Shown piece by piece: positions 45,226 through 56,845 of a stretch of 64,000 bases of DNA (position 1 is its first letter; every line of letters begins with the position of its first letter). Made by a program: the position numbers and the translations under genes. The notes below the pieces were generated by a model, which worked only from the letters and a program-made list of their open reading frames with translations, did no database searches and was not told the origin of the DNA. This DNA is from Albula goreensis (lineage: Eukaryota > Chordata > Actinopteri > Albuliformes > Albulidae), in assembly GCA_022829145.1 (NCBI GenBank), contig CM040742.1:44895182-44959181 (forward strand), written 5' to 3'.

Positions 45226-45533
45226 AAGTTTACAAGACAACACCGAGGTGAGGAACCGCGGTCCTGAACAATGTGCTCTTGACTTTGAGTCAAAGGAAGA
45301 GGTGGAAGATCCCAGCCTCTGTATTAAAAGCATGACCGCATATTTGTTCTACCTGTGGACTAAACTGGCTGATTCTATCAGCACACATCTTTAGCCAAAT
45401 AGATGAGAACCTGTTAAGGCACAGGTAGTACTTTTACTTTCTGAGCCTGGATTCTTCCACCTCTGGTCAAAGGTAGGCCAAAATGTGTTGAAAAACTTTG
45501 AACAGAATAACCATATACCACCAGTATAAGGTC

Positions 45534-45537
<4 letters not shown>

Positions 45538-45575
<38 letters not shown>
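45538..45575. repeat. (CA)n microsatellite, 38 bp
   Basis: Shortest CA tract of the array, ending CACGTGTG like the first tract at 29771-29887. Confidence 0.95.
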
Positions 45576-45578
<3 letters not shown>

Positions 45579-45835
45579 TGCATTTTAACTCAGACCAGGC
45601 CTTTGAGTGAAATCAAAGCAAGTTTTGTTTCAAGATATGAAATTTGCTTTGAACAACAATGTTAATAAAGTTCTCACAACATCAGTATAAAGAGAAGATT
45701 ATTTGTTTACACATACAGTATGAAGACCATCCTCTTCCTCTGAAAGGGGTGTGGCATCACTGAATTAAATTTAAGATGCTGCAGGAAGCTTCTCTCTGAA
45801 CCTGTGGCAGACTGGAAAAAGCTAGTTTGTGCTAG

Positions 45836-46486
45836 GTAAGTTACACCTTACATTTATTTGTATATACGCATTTTGTCAAATGAAGTTATTTTTTCATGTT
45901 AAGAATGACTTCAATGAAATGGGCCTTTTACGGTGTAGATCTTTTCACAGATCTACATTTCATTTGCTCACTTTAAAATATAGGACCCACTTTAAAGCGG
46001 GAAGTGGTTTAGCTGGCTGACCATACATTTTGGATTTGAACTTCCAAGACCAGATAACAGCAGATAAATGCATGTGCCTATTCACTGAAATGAAGCAAAG
46101 AGCTAATCTGAATACATCCAGTTTCATGTCCTTAGTGTGGTACGGTGTTACATTTTATTAACAAATGCGTGAATGTACTATTGAATAAAGAATGTATGTT
46201 TGAATTTTATGCAATCTATATTTTAAAAAAGTTGCAGTGCAGCCATTTGGTGGCTGTTAATGTGCCTTTTTCCAGTCAGATACTGTATTTCTGAACACGT
46301 CAAGTACTGTGAGCTCAAATAATGTTGTTCTGTTCTGGCTGCAACTGGGCAGCAGAAGTTTTACTTCATAATGAATGTGGTACTGGAGTATGTAGACTGT
46401 TTTCTACATGCTCCAGGAAGTAGCTCCTCTATGCTTGTTTCTGCAGTTTTTATTTCATTCACACCATCTTCCAATTCTGCCCGAAG
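45836..46486 (+). other. 5'UTR intron of Gig2-9 (inferred)
   Basis: Donor TGCTAG|GTAAGT as in the array. The acceptor reads CTGCCCGAAG|AAAC, so the usual CTGCAG has become CCGAAG, a weaker site. The first part to about 46110 is nearly identical to the array units; the rest is diverged. Confidence 0.6.
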
Positions 46487-46502
46487 AAACTTGAGGTGAG
46501 CC

Positions 46503-46952
46503 ATGTGGTGCTTTCCCCAGTGTGTCCCATGTCCATACCCATGCCTGAAGAGTTGCAGTGTGCCCAAAAATGGCAAGAAGTACACCATGTACCATGGAAC
46601 AACCGCAGAGGCTGCCAAGCTAATCCAGAAAAATGGATTCCGCCAATCAAAAAACGGCACGTTGGGGCAAGGTGTTTACGTCAGCCGTGACATCCGCAAG
46701 GCCAGCAGTTACCCCAAGAACCTTCCCAAAAATAAGAGAGTGGTGCTGATGCTCGGTGTCAAAGTGGGAAAAGTGAAGAAGATTGACAGGCCAGGCCACC
46801 CCATGCAGTTCACCTGGCACACGGTGTACAAGTTCGACACAGCCTGGTGCCCCCCTAACTGCCCACTTGCGAAGAACGGCCTGGAGGAGGACTGCGTATG
46901 GGATCCTAAGAGTATCAATGTTGTAAAAGCAATCCACCCGAAAAAGGGTTGA
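46503..46952 (+). CDS. gig2: Gig2-9: intact Gig2-like protein with Cys-rich N-terminus, 149 aa
   Basis: Starts MWCFPQCVPCPYPCLKSC, with cysteines at 3, 7, 10, 14 and 18 (C-x3-C-x2-C-x3-C-x3-C). Copies 4-8 have only Cys7 and Cys10. Core motifs are YTMYHGTT, GQGVYVSR and LEEDCVWDPKSI, followed by AIHPKKG. The segment before the Glu motif reads PPNCPLAKNG instead of PPNCGMVPSG. AATAAA at 47214-47219. The upstream half of its gene was homogenised with the array while the coding exon was not. The cysteines could be lipidation sites or metal ligands; neither is shown. Confidence 0.88.
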   Translation: MWCFPQCVPCPYPCLKSCSVPKNGKKYTMYHGTTAEAAKLIQKNGFRQSKNGTLGQGVYVSRDIRKASSYPKNLPKNKRVVLMLGVKVGKVKKIDRPGHPMQFTWHTVYKFDTAWCPPNCPLAKNGLEEDCVWDPKSINVVKAIHPKKG

Positions 46953-47219
46953 TGAGGTGTTGTGGTGCCAGGCTGCAGCGATGCAGGTGGCCACGGTCAT
47001 TACTAACGTGAAAACATTTTAAAGAACAACATTATTGTTGACAGAAGTACAATGAATCTTTATATATGCTACTTTCTTTTCAACTTTATTACCAAATGTA
47101 AGCAAAAATGCACTGTATGCTGCACTGCTTTTCCTCTTTCCTGATTAAAAAACTATGACCGAGTGTTGGCAAAAGTACACTGTTGCTTAACTGTACTGTG
47201 TTGAACAAATGGCAATAAA

Positions 47220-48424
47220 CACATTATAAATTTGTTAATCTGTTGTTGGGTTGTGTTGTATCGTCATGGACATATTCACACTCATGCACACTCAAATGCA
47301 TACATATCTGTTGGCCTCTGGACTCTGATGGAAGTCCATTGATTGTGTTTGAAATGCATTAGAGGGAATCTTCATATGGCCCAGGCTTGCTTTAACAATC
47401 TGTTAATTTTACCTGTCAAACTACAGAAATGCATTAATTTCAAAATGACTTCAACTACAACAGCACAGAATTCAAACATGTCATTTTTGGACTTATGTGC
47501 AGTGTGTTAAACAGTGTGAGAAAACACCACACTTATGCAAGAGACAAAACATGTTGGAAACAACTGATGTGCTCGTCCTCCAGTCCATTGAATCATCTGT
47601 TTATTTGATATGATAGTTTTGCAATGGTACAGAGGCATGACGCATTTCACTTTAACACTAAAATTCTGATTTGTGAACAGGATAATACCTTAATCATACT
47701 GTTTTCGTTTCAGATTTGTGCAACTTAATGTAAGAAACAACCTGAAAAAACTACTGCATGTTTAGAGGTTAATTACATCAATGGGCCATGTAAAGGCTAT
47801 GTTGGAAGATCAGGCCGCGTTCATTTGTTTGGTTTTTAGCTAACTTTCTACTTTGTACTCTAATTAAAAAAGATGTGTAGGTCATGGAAAAGCTATGTTG
47901 GAAGATTGGGAATATATGAACATGTGTTTGTTAATAACAAATTTCGGGAGAAACAACCTTCGGACAATCCTTCAATCAAACACCAGTATCCATCCATTCT
48001 GGTTGTATACGCAGGTATTGATTTGCCACATACCTTCTTTCCCATCACGCTCTCTGTTTCCGGCATCCCTCCCCCTCCCCATCTCTACCTTCAAGTCTAC
48101 TTCCCTTTCTTCTGTTTTTTTCCCCTTTTTGTTTTTGGGGGCTCACTTCATCCTAAAAAAATAGTGAGGCATGACACGGCCCCCCTGAACTCCAAGCCCA
48201 AGATCAATGTTCTTACCAATATACAACTTGCTACTTCATTAAAAACTCCTTCCAAACGCATTCATTGTTGTCTGGAGGTTCATTCTCCTGAAATTACAAA
48301 GGTGTTCAAATACATTTTATTTTACAAGTATAAAAACGGTTCATTTGACTTGGCAATGCATTTTAAGTTCTTAAAATGCAACAAATTTGCTAAATGAAAA
48401 TTGTGTTTACTTTAATGCTGTATG
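47220..48424. other. Gig2-9 downstream flank
   Basis: No recognised gene. A 174-codon open frame at 47873-48397 has no motif I know, low-complexity Pro/Phe stretches and no splice or promoter support, so I do not call it. Confidence 0.45.
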
Positions 48425-48682
48425 CACAGGCGGCACCAGGGAGGGGCTTTGGAGTACTGTATATACCCCTATCATAGCCATAGCACCCCCAGCACCCCCA
48501 AGACATTTCTGTGGTTTATTTATCATTTTTATAAATGTAACTGTCGCAGAGTACGTGTGTCTGGGGTAGAAAAAACGGTGGCGACCGGCACATTAATGGG
48601 ATACCCTAAATTTCAGAGCACTCTCACTGAAAAGTCGAGCAACCCCACAGCACCAGCAAAAAAATCTCTGGTGCCGCCACTG
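48425..48682. mobile_element. hAT-type MITE with inverted repeats and 8-bp target duplication
   Basis: The left end CACAGGCGGCACCAG and the right end CTGGTGCCGCCACTG are inverse of each other over the GGCGGCACC core. The flanking 8-mers gctgtatg (48417-48424) and gctgcatg (48683-48690) differ at one base, fitting the 8-bp target duplication of hAT elements. The 258-bp body has no transposase. Confidence 0.75.
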
Positions 48683-48826
48683 GCTGCATGTACTTCCCTG
48701 GGTGACTTACAATATCACAGTGAAGGAGATTGATAATGCAGCCGGTAATTCAAATGTACATTAATTCTGATGATGTTCAGCTTTGGAAAGTTATGCAAAT
48801 AAGCCCTTAACAGACTGCTCAGCGTG

Positions 48827-49225
48827 ATCATGTGACCGCTGAATGACAGACGTGAAAGTGCACACTCACGGGGCCTGACCACAGATGCTAATCTCCACCG
48901 GAACGATTAAATAACAATGACTCACAACTGTGTCACAATGGGACACATAAACAAAGGTCAAAGGATCAAAGGATAAGAAGCCACTGCAGAAGAACAGATG
49001 AAGGAGATTCAGCAACACCTCCTTGAAAGACCAACGCCACAACTGTGTAAAACGTGGCCACCCTATTAGGGATGTTTGGTCCAAAGGGCATGGAGCTTAA
49101 GGCCAGAGGCCATTGCAACAGGCCTCTATTACCCCATCACAAACAAGAAAGCAAAACCTCACAACAGCCACACCTCATAGTTCTCAAGAAGTGGCAAAAT
49201 CGTGACAAAGCATTCAAAAAAAAGC
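48827..49225 (+). mobile_element. Partial Tc1-like relic and shared Gig2 downstream block
   Basis: The first part (48827-48900) matches the block downstream of Gig2-1. From about 48910 it matches the left portion of the unit relic (CAACACCTCCTTGAAAGACC onward). The transposase-like right part and the CA repeat are missing here. Confidence 0.55.
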
Positions 49226-49329
49226 ACAGACATGCAACATTCAACATGTGTGGCCAGATGTCAAGGAAGTGTGAATTTCATAGAGATAAAAATTCTCGGA
49301 ATCCTATGGTTTTAGTAATGAATGCCCTT

Positions 49330-52300
49330 GCTTAACATTCTGCACATTTAAAGTGACACTAACTACTAAAGCTTCTCACCTAACCCACATGTAAAATAAC
49401 TTTAAATAGTGATTATTAAATGTATAATCAGTTAAATCACCAAAACTGTTAATATGAATTGTACAGTCTGGTGCACCAACCTTTGAGAGAAATGTACCCT
49501 CGTCCAAATTATTGGCATAATTGAAACAGGTTTATTATTATTTTATATTACATTATTTTTATTATTACTAAATGATCTTAACCCTAAGACACAATTCAGA
49601 GTCTAGGCTACAGGCCTGGCCCATCACCCTAACAGACAGTAAATTGTGAAAAAAAAAAAAACACACTAAAATGAATGAATCTCAAAGCAAAAGAATGACT
49701 GTGATGGCAGCAAAACCACCAAAGGGGGAAATCCAGATGTCACAAGAGGAAGTGAAGCGGAAGAAACCAAACTCCGCTGCTGCCAACGTTTTTGCGGAAG
49801 ACCTAAAAGCATGGAGTTGTGAAAAGCATGTGCCAGCTAAGAAAAACAGATTGGAATTGGAACATGACTGAGCTGGATAAATAAGTGAGCTACTGGGGGA
49901 AAAACAGACTGACCCATGAGACACACTCCAGGCTCAGCTTAAAATGAAGTCTTCTACTCCTCTCCCTGGTCCATGCATACTTAACTTATGGTGTGGGAGG
50001 ACCTGAAGGTGAACCCACATCTTAATTTTAGATAACTTGTGGAAACACAAGATAACTTTTTAAAACGATCATTTTCATGAACAGTTGTTCATGAGCATTG
50101 ATTAATATCCAAACATTAATATCCATGAATTAAGGGTGGGGGTGGGGAGAGAGAAAATGAGTACTTTTGCGGTTTTATTGAGGGACACATGTTATCATGT
50201 GACTTCCAGTTTTCCAGCAGCTTTTCTTCATTTCAGAGGTACATTAATGCAGCAAAAAAGAGGAGTCATACTACACCACCTTCTGTTCTATCTCACAAAA
50301 CCAAAACTAAATCTATACTGGCCATTATTCGTTTGAAGATTTAAGTCTTTGGGTTTTAAGGCAACTCACTGCAATATGTAAAATAATGGCTGCTTGAGTT
50401 ACGTAGGTTTGTGACCTGAGGTCACTGATTTAGCTATATTTTCAAGGGCAGGCAATATACGCCCTCTTGCTGTATCTGTGTTCCAATTTTATCTGTCTTT
50501 GCTCTGGTCCTGAGCAGGGCATATGACCACATATAGAGACAGCAACCACCATGTCACCTCACATTTGGGCTTTCAGTACCTATTGGTGCTGTGACGTCCT
50601 AGCTTGCATCCCTCCGTGTCCGGCTGGCGGTGTTTCTGTCCTTGTGGGTTGCAGGTGTCTGTTTCTCATCCTACTCCTCGATGCAACCATGTAGCTGATG
50701 TTGGCTTTGTTGTCTGTAATCTCATTCTAACAAAATGTGGCTATAATAAATAATCGCTTTTCTATCGGCCCCTTACTCATGTTGCCGTCTCCCAGTTTGT
50801 GCCAATTGTTGCCAGCCATCGTTCAGCTGCGCCGAGTCAATCAGTTCTGAGGTACAATCACATAAGAGGGAGAATAGCTAACTGCATGACAGGTCATTAG
50901 GCTGACCAATGCAAATTGTAGGAAATGAAAGATTTGTAAAATGGCATAAGATTTGTAAGGTGTCTGAGGAGAGCTGCAGGAAGATGAAAAAGCTAATGTC
51001 CAGCAGGATGTCCTGCAGGGGCTGGGGTTACCAATGTGTTGCATGAGACACCCCCTCTTGACCAAATGACATGATAGTCATGTTATTTTATGCTTGTAGG
51101 TAGAACGATTCATTACCATGTCTTACATTTCTCTCTGGTGGCCATATATGGTACTGTCACATAATCTGTCAACTAATAACTAGAACAGAACATATCGCAG
51201 ATGGTGTGTATTACAACAGAATAAATTCAACTGATTTGATTTTTCCAGTATTTCTCATGAAGTATGGATGGAATACATATCATTACTCTAAATTATGCTT
51301 AAAATTAGGATTCAAATTCAACACTTCATATGCTGTACCTGTATAATAGTAATTCTAATAGTAATAGTCCTGTCATCAATGGCAAAAAGTATAAAATTGC
51401 CATCATACATTTATGAAAACAGTAATTAAATATATAAAATATAAAATAACATAAACATATACTCTACATGCATACACATGGGTGTACCCATTGCATCAAT
51501 GTTAGGTAGGAATGATAGGAGAATAACTACATGAGTCTTTTAATCCTGGCTGCAGAATAATTAACACTTAATGCACTCATCCAGTTCAGTGAACATTTCA
51601 ATTAAAACAAATGAAAGTGAGAATTTTAGCCGCTTTTCTAACCTTAGGCCCACATCCAGGAATGTGTGCTTGTGTTGTACGATGATAGCACGTATCTGAA
51701 AAAGGCAAAGGAGTTCCCCCGACATAGGAAAATAAAATACCTCTCATTTATGCTGTAGGGAGGGAAGGACAAGCACTCTCAAATTTGATGAGGTATTGGA
51801 GCATAATCTACTTGTACAAGGAAAATAATAAGTTAGTTAAATGCTCCTCTAATCTAGACATGCATTTTATTTACAATACATTTCACCATTTTATGCCTTC
51901 ATCAAAGAAAGACATTAAAAATATGTCTAGTCTAGAGTGTCCTACCTTCTATGCTAAACATGTTTTTTTTTTCTGTTGTTTTTTTTTTTTTATGAATATA
52001 GCATTCATTTCTACTGTTTCCATACAGACTAACAACAGACTTTTTTCCAGTCATGCACCATGGTTAGGTAAATCCTTTACCAAAAATTTGAATTAACATT
52101 AGAGTATTTGAAAAAAATGTATATATAATGTATAAATAATGATTAAAGAAGTAAATGTATGCAAGAGTCATTATTGTTGGCAATTGAGTGTACTTGGGGG
52201 AAAAAAAATACCAGAAACAGTTGCCAAACGGGAGAACATCACCCCTGATAAGTTTATACAGGGGGAAACAGCGGTTGTTTTTACTCCAATCACTAACAGA

Positions 52301-52680
52301 AGCAACATGAAGGTAGACTTTTCCTCAGTGTGCCACCCAGAAGCACTGAAGTTCATTTTTACTCATTTTCTCCAGTCTCCCCAAAGCGCAGTTGCTCATG
52401 TAAAATGAGACAAATGCACAATCGATTAATGCTTTTAGTCATTAAAAAAAATCATTTTAATTTTTAAAGTAATAGATAAAAAAGTTACTTTGTGCTTGAA
52501 ACAATTTCATGAAAGTTTACACGGAATCAAGAAAACAAGTATGACAACATAAACGCACAAACAGAATAATACACAATCAGCTGGATGCACTATCAAGAAA
52601 CAGGGAGGGGGCCCACATGTCAGCTGTTGCAAAGTCATCTTTGACCCATGCACTTCAGGCTCATTGGAACAAACACGAAA
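49330..52680. other. Gene-free region between Gig2-9 and Gig2-10
   Basis: AT-rich DNA, with poly-T runs near 51963 and 51980. Open frames at 49671-49871 (basic, 66 codons), 51785-52096 and 52139-52408 show no recognisable domain. I see no RNA gene or clear transposon here. Confidence 0.45.
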
Positions 52681-52743
52681 AGTGCCTCAGAGAGGAGAAA
52701 CAGCACAGCCTCTGAAAGATTGGCAGAAGCTGACTTGTACTCG

Positions 52744-53347
52744 GTGAGTTCCAGCTTATGATTATATGGTTATAAATATTTTGTCAAAGTAATTTTCTCA
52801 TGTTAAGGATGATTTGATAGAAATGGGCTCTCTCCTGTGTATGTCTTATTGCATATCCATATTTCATTTTAGTTTAATTTTAAAACATTGGTCCCACTTC
52901 AAAAAGGGATGAGGCTGAGAATAAAACATTGATTTTAGCTGCACACCAGATAACAGCACTAAAAACTAAGCATATTCTTGCAACAGCTTGACTAAATTCA
53001 TTTTCTTATTGTGGTGACAAGTTTCGTTTTTGATGTTAAATGTTAATATACCTGTAAAATAAGCACAGTTGCACTGCAGCAAAGCCAGACAACTATGGTG
53101 GAGTATTGCAAATGTAGTATATGTTAATTAGGAAGGTAAAAAAATTAGGTTTGATTTGCTGGGTCATAAAGACTGCTTTTGTATTGTTTCCCAGACATAT
53201 ATTTTTGCAGCAAATGCTGTAAGCACTTGTAACATTCTATTGTTGTGACTGAAACTTTGATACTGGGGCATGCAGAGTGCTTGTGTGTTCTTCCTGACAT
53301 GTTTCAGCAATTAATTTTGTTCACACTTTGTCTAATTCTGGCTGCAG
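52744..53347 (+). other. 5'UTR intron of Gig2-10 (inferred)
   Basis: Donor GTACTCG|GTGAGT, acceptor TCTGGCTGCAG|AAATTGAGG. Exon 1 is the GCAGAAGCTGACTTGTACTCG region. No perfect ISRE is found in the preceding 350 bp; TTGAAACAATTTCATGAAAG near 52497 has separate GAAA/TTTC half-sites only. Confidence 0.6.
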
Positions 53348-53362
53348 AAATTGAGGTGAAAC

Positions 53363-53848
53363 ATGTGGGCAGGAGCCGATTATGGGCCATCCTCAGACCC
53401 ACATCTGCAAAGCAACGGGGAACCCATAGATGGCAGCAGGTACACTATGTATCATGGAGCATCCACAGTGGCTGCTGCAAGCATTATGGCTGATGGGTTC
53501 CGTCAATCCATTGATGGCATTTTAGGGCGCGGTGTTTACCTCAGCCGGAACCTTCAGAAGGCCAGCAGGTTCCCCCCGCATCTACCCGAGCACGAGAGGG
53601 TTGTGCTGAAGCTCAGAGTTAATGTGGGCAGAGTGAAGAAGATTGACAGGCCAGGCCACCCCATGCAGAAGACCTGGCACCAGCATGCCTACGACACGGC
53701 CTGGATTCCCCCTGACTGTGGGGTGGTTCCCAGTGGCATGGAAGAGGACTGTGTCTGGGATCCTCGGCGTATCACTGTAATAAAAGCAATCTACCCACAG
53801 CTGGGCCTCCAAGGTCCTATTTCTGACAGGATATGCCTGTTGTTATGA
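53363..53848 (+). CDS. gig2: Gig2-10: intact Gig2-like PARP-fold protein, 161 aa
   Basis: Starts MWAGADYGPSSDPHLQSNGE, an acidic N-terminus shared in style with copies 11 and 12. Core motifs are YTMYHGAS (His31), GRGVYLSR (Tyr59) and MEEDCVWDPRRI (Glu128). The segment before the last motif is PPDCGVVPSG. It ends AIYPQLGLQGPISDRICLLL, about a dozen residues longer than copies 4-8. ATTAAA at 53988-53993. It is the most diverged of the clearly intact copies and probably an old family member. Confidence 0.88.
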   Translation: MWAGADYGPSSDPHLQSNGEPIDGSRYTMYHGASTVAAASIMADGFRQSIDGILGRGVYLSRNLQKASRFPPHLPEHERVVLKLRVNVGRVKKIDRPGHPMQKTWHQHAYDTAWIPPDCGVVPSGMEEDCVWDPRRITVIKAIYPQLGLQGPISDRICLLL

Positions 53849-54085
53849 TTTGTGTTGATCACCATTCTCTTTGTTATTCAGAATTATTTATTGCTTAAAA
53901 TGTTACTCACAACAGAGTATGAGAAAACAATGATAATTCCAGGTTTTGGCAAAAAGATGCATTGTTGCTGAAATGTTACGTATAGCTATTAAATGAATTG
54001 TAAAACATCACAATGCATATTTTTACATTTGTTGTTTGGGTTGGGCTATCATAGCAAATGCACCATTACAGCAGTTTCTCATGTA

Positions 54086-54125
54086 CACACACACATACGC
54101 ACACACACACACACACACACACACA
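54086..54125. repeat. (AC)n microsatellite downstream of Gig2-10
   Basis: Imperfect CA run of about 40 bp. It is not homologous in context to the array CA tracts. Confidence 0.9.
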
Positions 54126-54644
54126 AATTGGCCACTTATTGTTGAATGAATCAAGAAAACTTTTTTTTGGCTCAATGAAAGCTCACTCCTCCATCACTCT
54201 CCATACCCAGTGCAATCATTGGTCCAAATAAGTGAGTCACTGATACTGTACAGTAGCTCCTCCCACTTTTGGCTCAATGACATCACAAACAACAGCACTG
54301 CCCAGTAAAGTAGGGACTGTCTCCATGGTAATTTGGGCACCAGATCTTGCAATGCAGTTAGAATAGCTTTGTTGCCCAGACATGGCTGTCTGCATTTTAT
54401 CCCTTTTTTTTTCGAAGTGAAAAATTCACCTGGTATTTGTGAGTATTACAGAGATTTTAGAGTGGTCAGATCCGGTGTCATTTATTTTGATAAATGCCTC
54501 TAACAACAGCCTGTTTCTGACAGCAGCATTGATAATTTGATGTTTGAAGCAAATTAACACCACAGCTATTGGTTGAAGGCACCCAGAGAATAGTTTGACT
54601 CCATTTAAATGAGTATGAATCAGTGTTAATTTTGGCAGGTGATT

Positions 54645-54800
54645 TTAATTTAGTCATGGTTTTAGTCTAACTAAAATACATATTCGTTTTGTCAATTTTT
54701 AGTCATTTGATCATTTTTAGTTTTAGTCTAGTTTTAGTCAACGAAAACTACACAAGTTTTAGTCAAATTTTAGTCACATGCATTTTAGTCAATCTGGTTT
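54645..54800. repeat. TTTTAGTC-rich dispersed repeat
   Basis: TTTAGTC or TTTTAGTC recurs about ten times within 155 bp, interrupted by ACTAAAATACA and CAACGAAAACTA. I recognise this pattern from fish dispersed repeats but cannot assign a family. Confidence 0.65.
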
Positions 54801-54949
54801 TTTAAATAAAATCATGATAGTGATTTCATCAAATATTATCTTTATCTATCATGAAATTAACACTGGTGGGGGGAGCCAGCGATTTACACCCCCTCTGCCG
54901 TAAATCGCACAGAAGCTTGTGCATGTGGGGAAAATGGCGATGGTATACA

Positions 54950-56000
54950 ACGAAAAAACTACTATGGTTTGCAAAATTTCATTCACAGGAGTAGCCAAAG
55001 AGTTTCATATGCTTGTGAAATTATGTAGGGAAAACACAGGCACATTTTGATCACCTACCCAAACCTGAAGGAACATTCAGGTCACTACAGATTGTCTGTG
55101 GACACATGCCGCCAGAAATGGGGTATAAATATATGCTTGTAGTTGTATACTGTATATATGTTCTCAAAATGGGTAGAAGTTTTTGATACTAGGAAAGATG
55201 ATGCAGGAACAGTGGGGGATATAAGAGCAGCTTTTACAGTGGGGAGTAGCTGGTTCTATACCTCTAACGCTACTCTTGGTGGTGTCAGTAGAGTACATAT
55301 CCATAATGCTTACATAATGCCCAGAAGCCCTGTCTATGTATTTAAGCATCCAAACTGATTACCACCACTGATTTACATATACCAGATAATTTGTGCCATA
55401 AAAAATGTTCTATGATGATCCAAACAACGACTCAAAACCTTGCTTAGTGTCAATATGTTGCCCCTCAATACGGCCCCATTATCATTCAACCAGATGAATT
55501 ACAAGTTGCTAATCACTCAGTTTTTTTCATGCCTGCTGGATACCCCCCATTCCAATTTAATCACCATAGATGTCTTTCAGCTCTGGAACAATGTAAGGCC
55601 AGGATTCGGAAAACAACTTCCTCCTATGTATCCTTACTGTCGGGGGCAGTGGTTACCTTTGGATACTGTGACAGCATTGGGAAATGATCATTTTTGCCCA
55701 GTTGTGCCTGTAGTCGTTATCCTGATATTTTTCATGTTCATTCTGTACCATATTGCATGAAGACGTTTCTCATTAAACTCTTGGGCTTTACTATCAATAT
55801 GACAAATGGATCAGTTACGACCCCTCTTTGGAACAAACCCTGACTACGGCAACATTTATGAAGAGGGATATATCCGTATTGATATGACCTACAATATACT
55901 ATCGACAAACAGGAACTTAACATTCCTTTTGACTTGCTAAAGAGGGACTTCCTGGGTAATACGGGTTGATCTCTCGATCAAAAAGGGGGGACCTGTGGAA
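54950..56000 (+). mobile_element. Degraded endogenous retrovirus: integrase trace to polypurine tract
   Basis: Near 55120-55215 the frames contain GYKYMLVVVY and, after a shift, MFSKWVEVFDTRKDDAGTV, which resembles the integrase core of retroviral/gypsy-type Pol. A 106-codon frame at 55440-55760 ends in a hydrophobic run and could be envelope-like, but I see no diagnostic motif. A polypurine tract, AAAAAGGGGGGACC, at about 55980-55993 is followed by TGTGGAAGAA, as expected at the start of a 3' LTR. The element is broken by stops and deletions; gag and most of pol are missing. Confidence 0.6.
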
Positions 56001-56350
56001 GAAATTTATGGGTGAAGTGTATTTCTGTATCCTTGTATTACTTTGGTCTCATGTTTTTCTTTACTGATGACAGGTTGCAGTCAGATGCCATATATCAAAC
56101 TATATATCTTCTTAATTTACGGTTGTGAATGTTCCCCATCGTTGCACTTGCCCCTTTTTTCCCCTGCCCTCAATGACCTCCCATGAGTTTCCTTATGGTT
56201 ACACTGAAGACTCTTCCTCTTGGTCCCTCTCCCAACCTGGATTGAAGACAATTTAAGTGAATTTACAGCTGAGTCAGTACTCGGCTGTACTTTTGCTCAG
56301 TCTCAGTTGGACTGCCTTGAGCCATATCATGCCATACAGCATTTATGATT
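55994..56350 (+). mobile_element. Putative 3' LTR of the retroviral relic
   Basis: Begins TGTGGAAGAAATTTATGGG directly after the polypurine tract. The right end is not determined, because I find no matching 5' LTR in the window to align it with, so the end coordinate is a guess. Confidence 0.4.
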
Positions 56351-56620
56351 GAATTGCTTATATTGCTCTCTGAGAGGAATGATATGGAGGTGAATATGTT
56401 GTAAATGAAGTTACATTAAGATTAAATTACCCTAAATACATATTTACAAATTTTGAATCTAGGTGTTGAAATTTTGGTTAGCATGCTCACCTAAATTTTG
56501 TTAAACAGGGTATGGAGGTCTGTAATACTGCTTGCAGCCTCTAGTGTTTCCTTGTATTTAATTTTGTGGCGTTTGAATAGCTTTCAATTCAAACAGGGTC
56601 AGATGTCATGGCTGCAATCT

Positions 56621-56631
56621 GAAAGTGAAAA
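56621..56631 (+). promoter_or_regulatory. ISRE upstream of Gig2-11
   Basis: GAAAGTGAAAA matches GAAANNGAAA and lies 224 bp upstream of the inferred exon-1 donor (exon ends 56845), almost the same distance as in copies 1-3 despite different surrounding sequence. Confidence 0.65.
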
Positions 56632-56845
56632 TATGGCAGCTATTCGTTAATGATTAGATAGACAATTTTACAACAACATAATTCGAAATCGATAAACAAG
56701 TCAATAAAACAAGGAGGCAACCACATTCCTCTGTATTTGGTGCAGGTTCAGACTTCAGGTTCAGCAATCAGAATCTTTTCATATGTGGGCCAGGGAGCAG
56801 GTTGAAGCTTCAGACTGTAATAACATTTAAACAATAATTCTCAAG

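Noticed and set aside
47873-48397. 174-codon plus-strand frame
   Set aside because: No recognised motif, biased composition (Pro/Phe runs), no family copy elsewhere in the cluster and no visible promoter or splice context. A cDNA hit would change this.
49671-49871. 66-codon basic frame
   Set aside because: Too short, no family resemblance, surrounded by AT-rich non-coding DNA.
52139-52408. 89-codon frame upstream of Gig2-10
   Set aside because: No domain recognised; lies in what appears to be promoter-distal flank.
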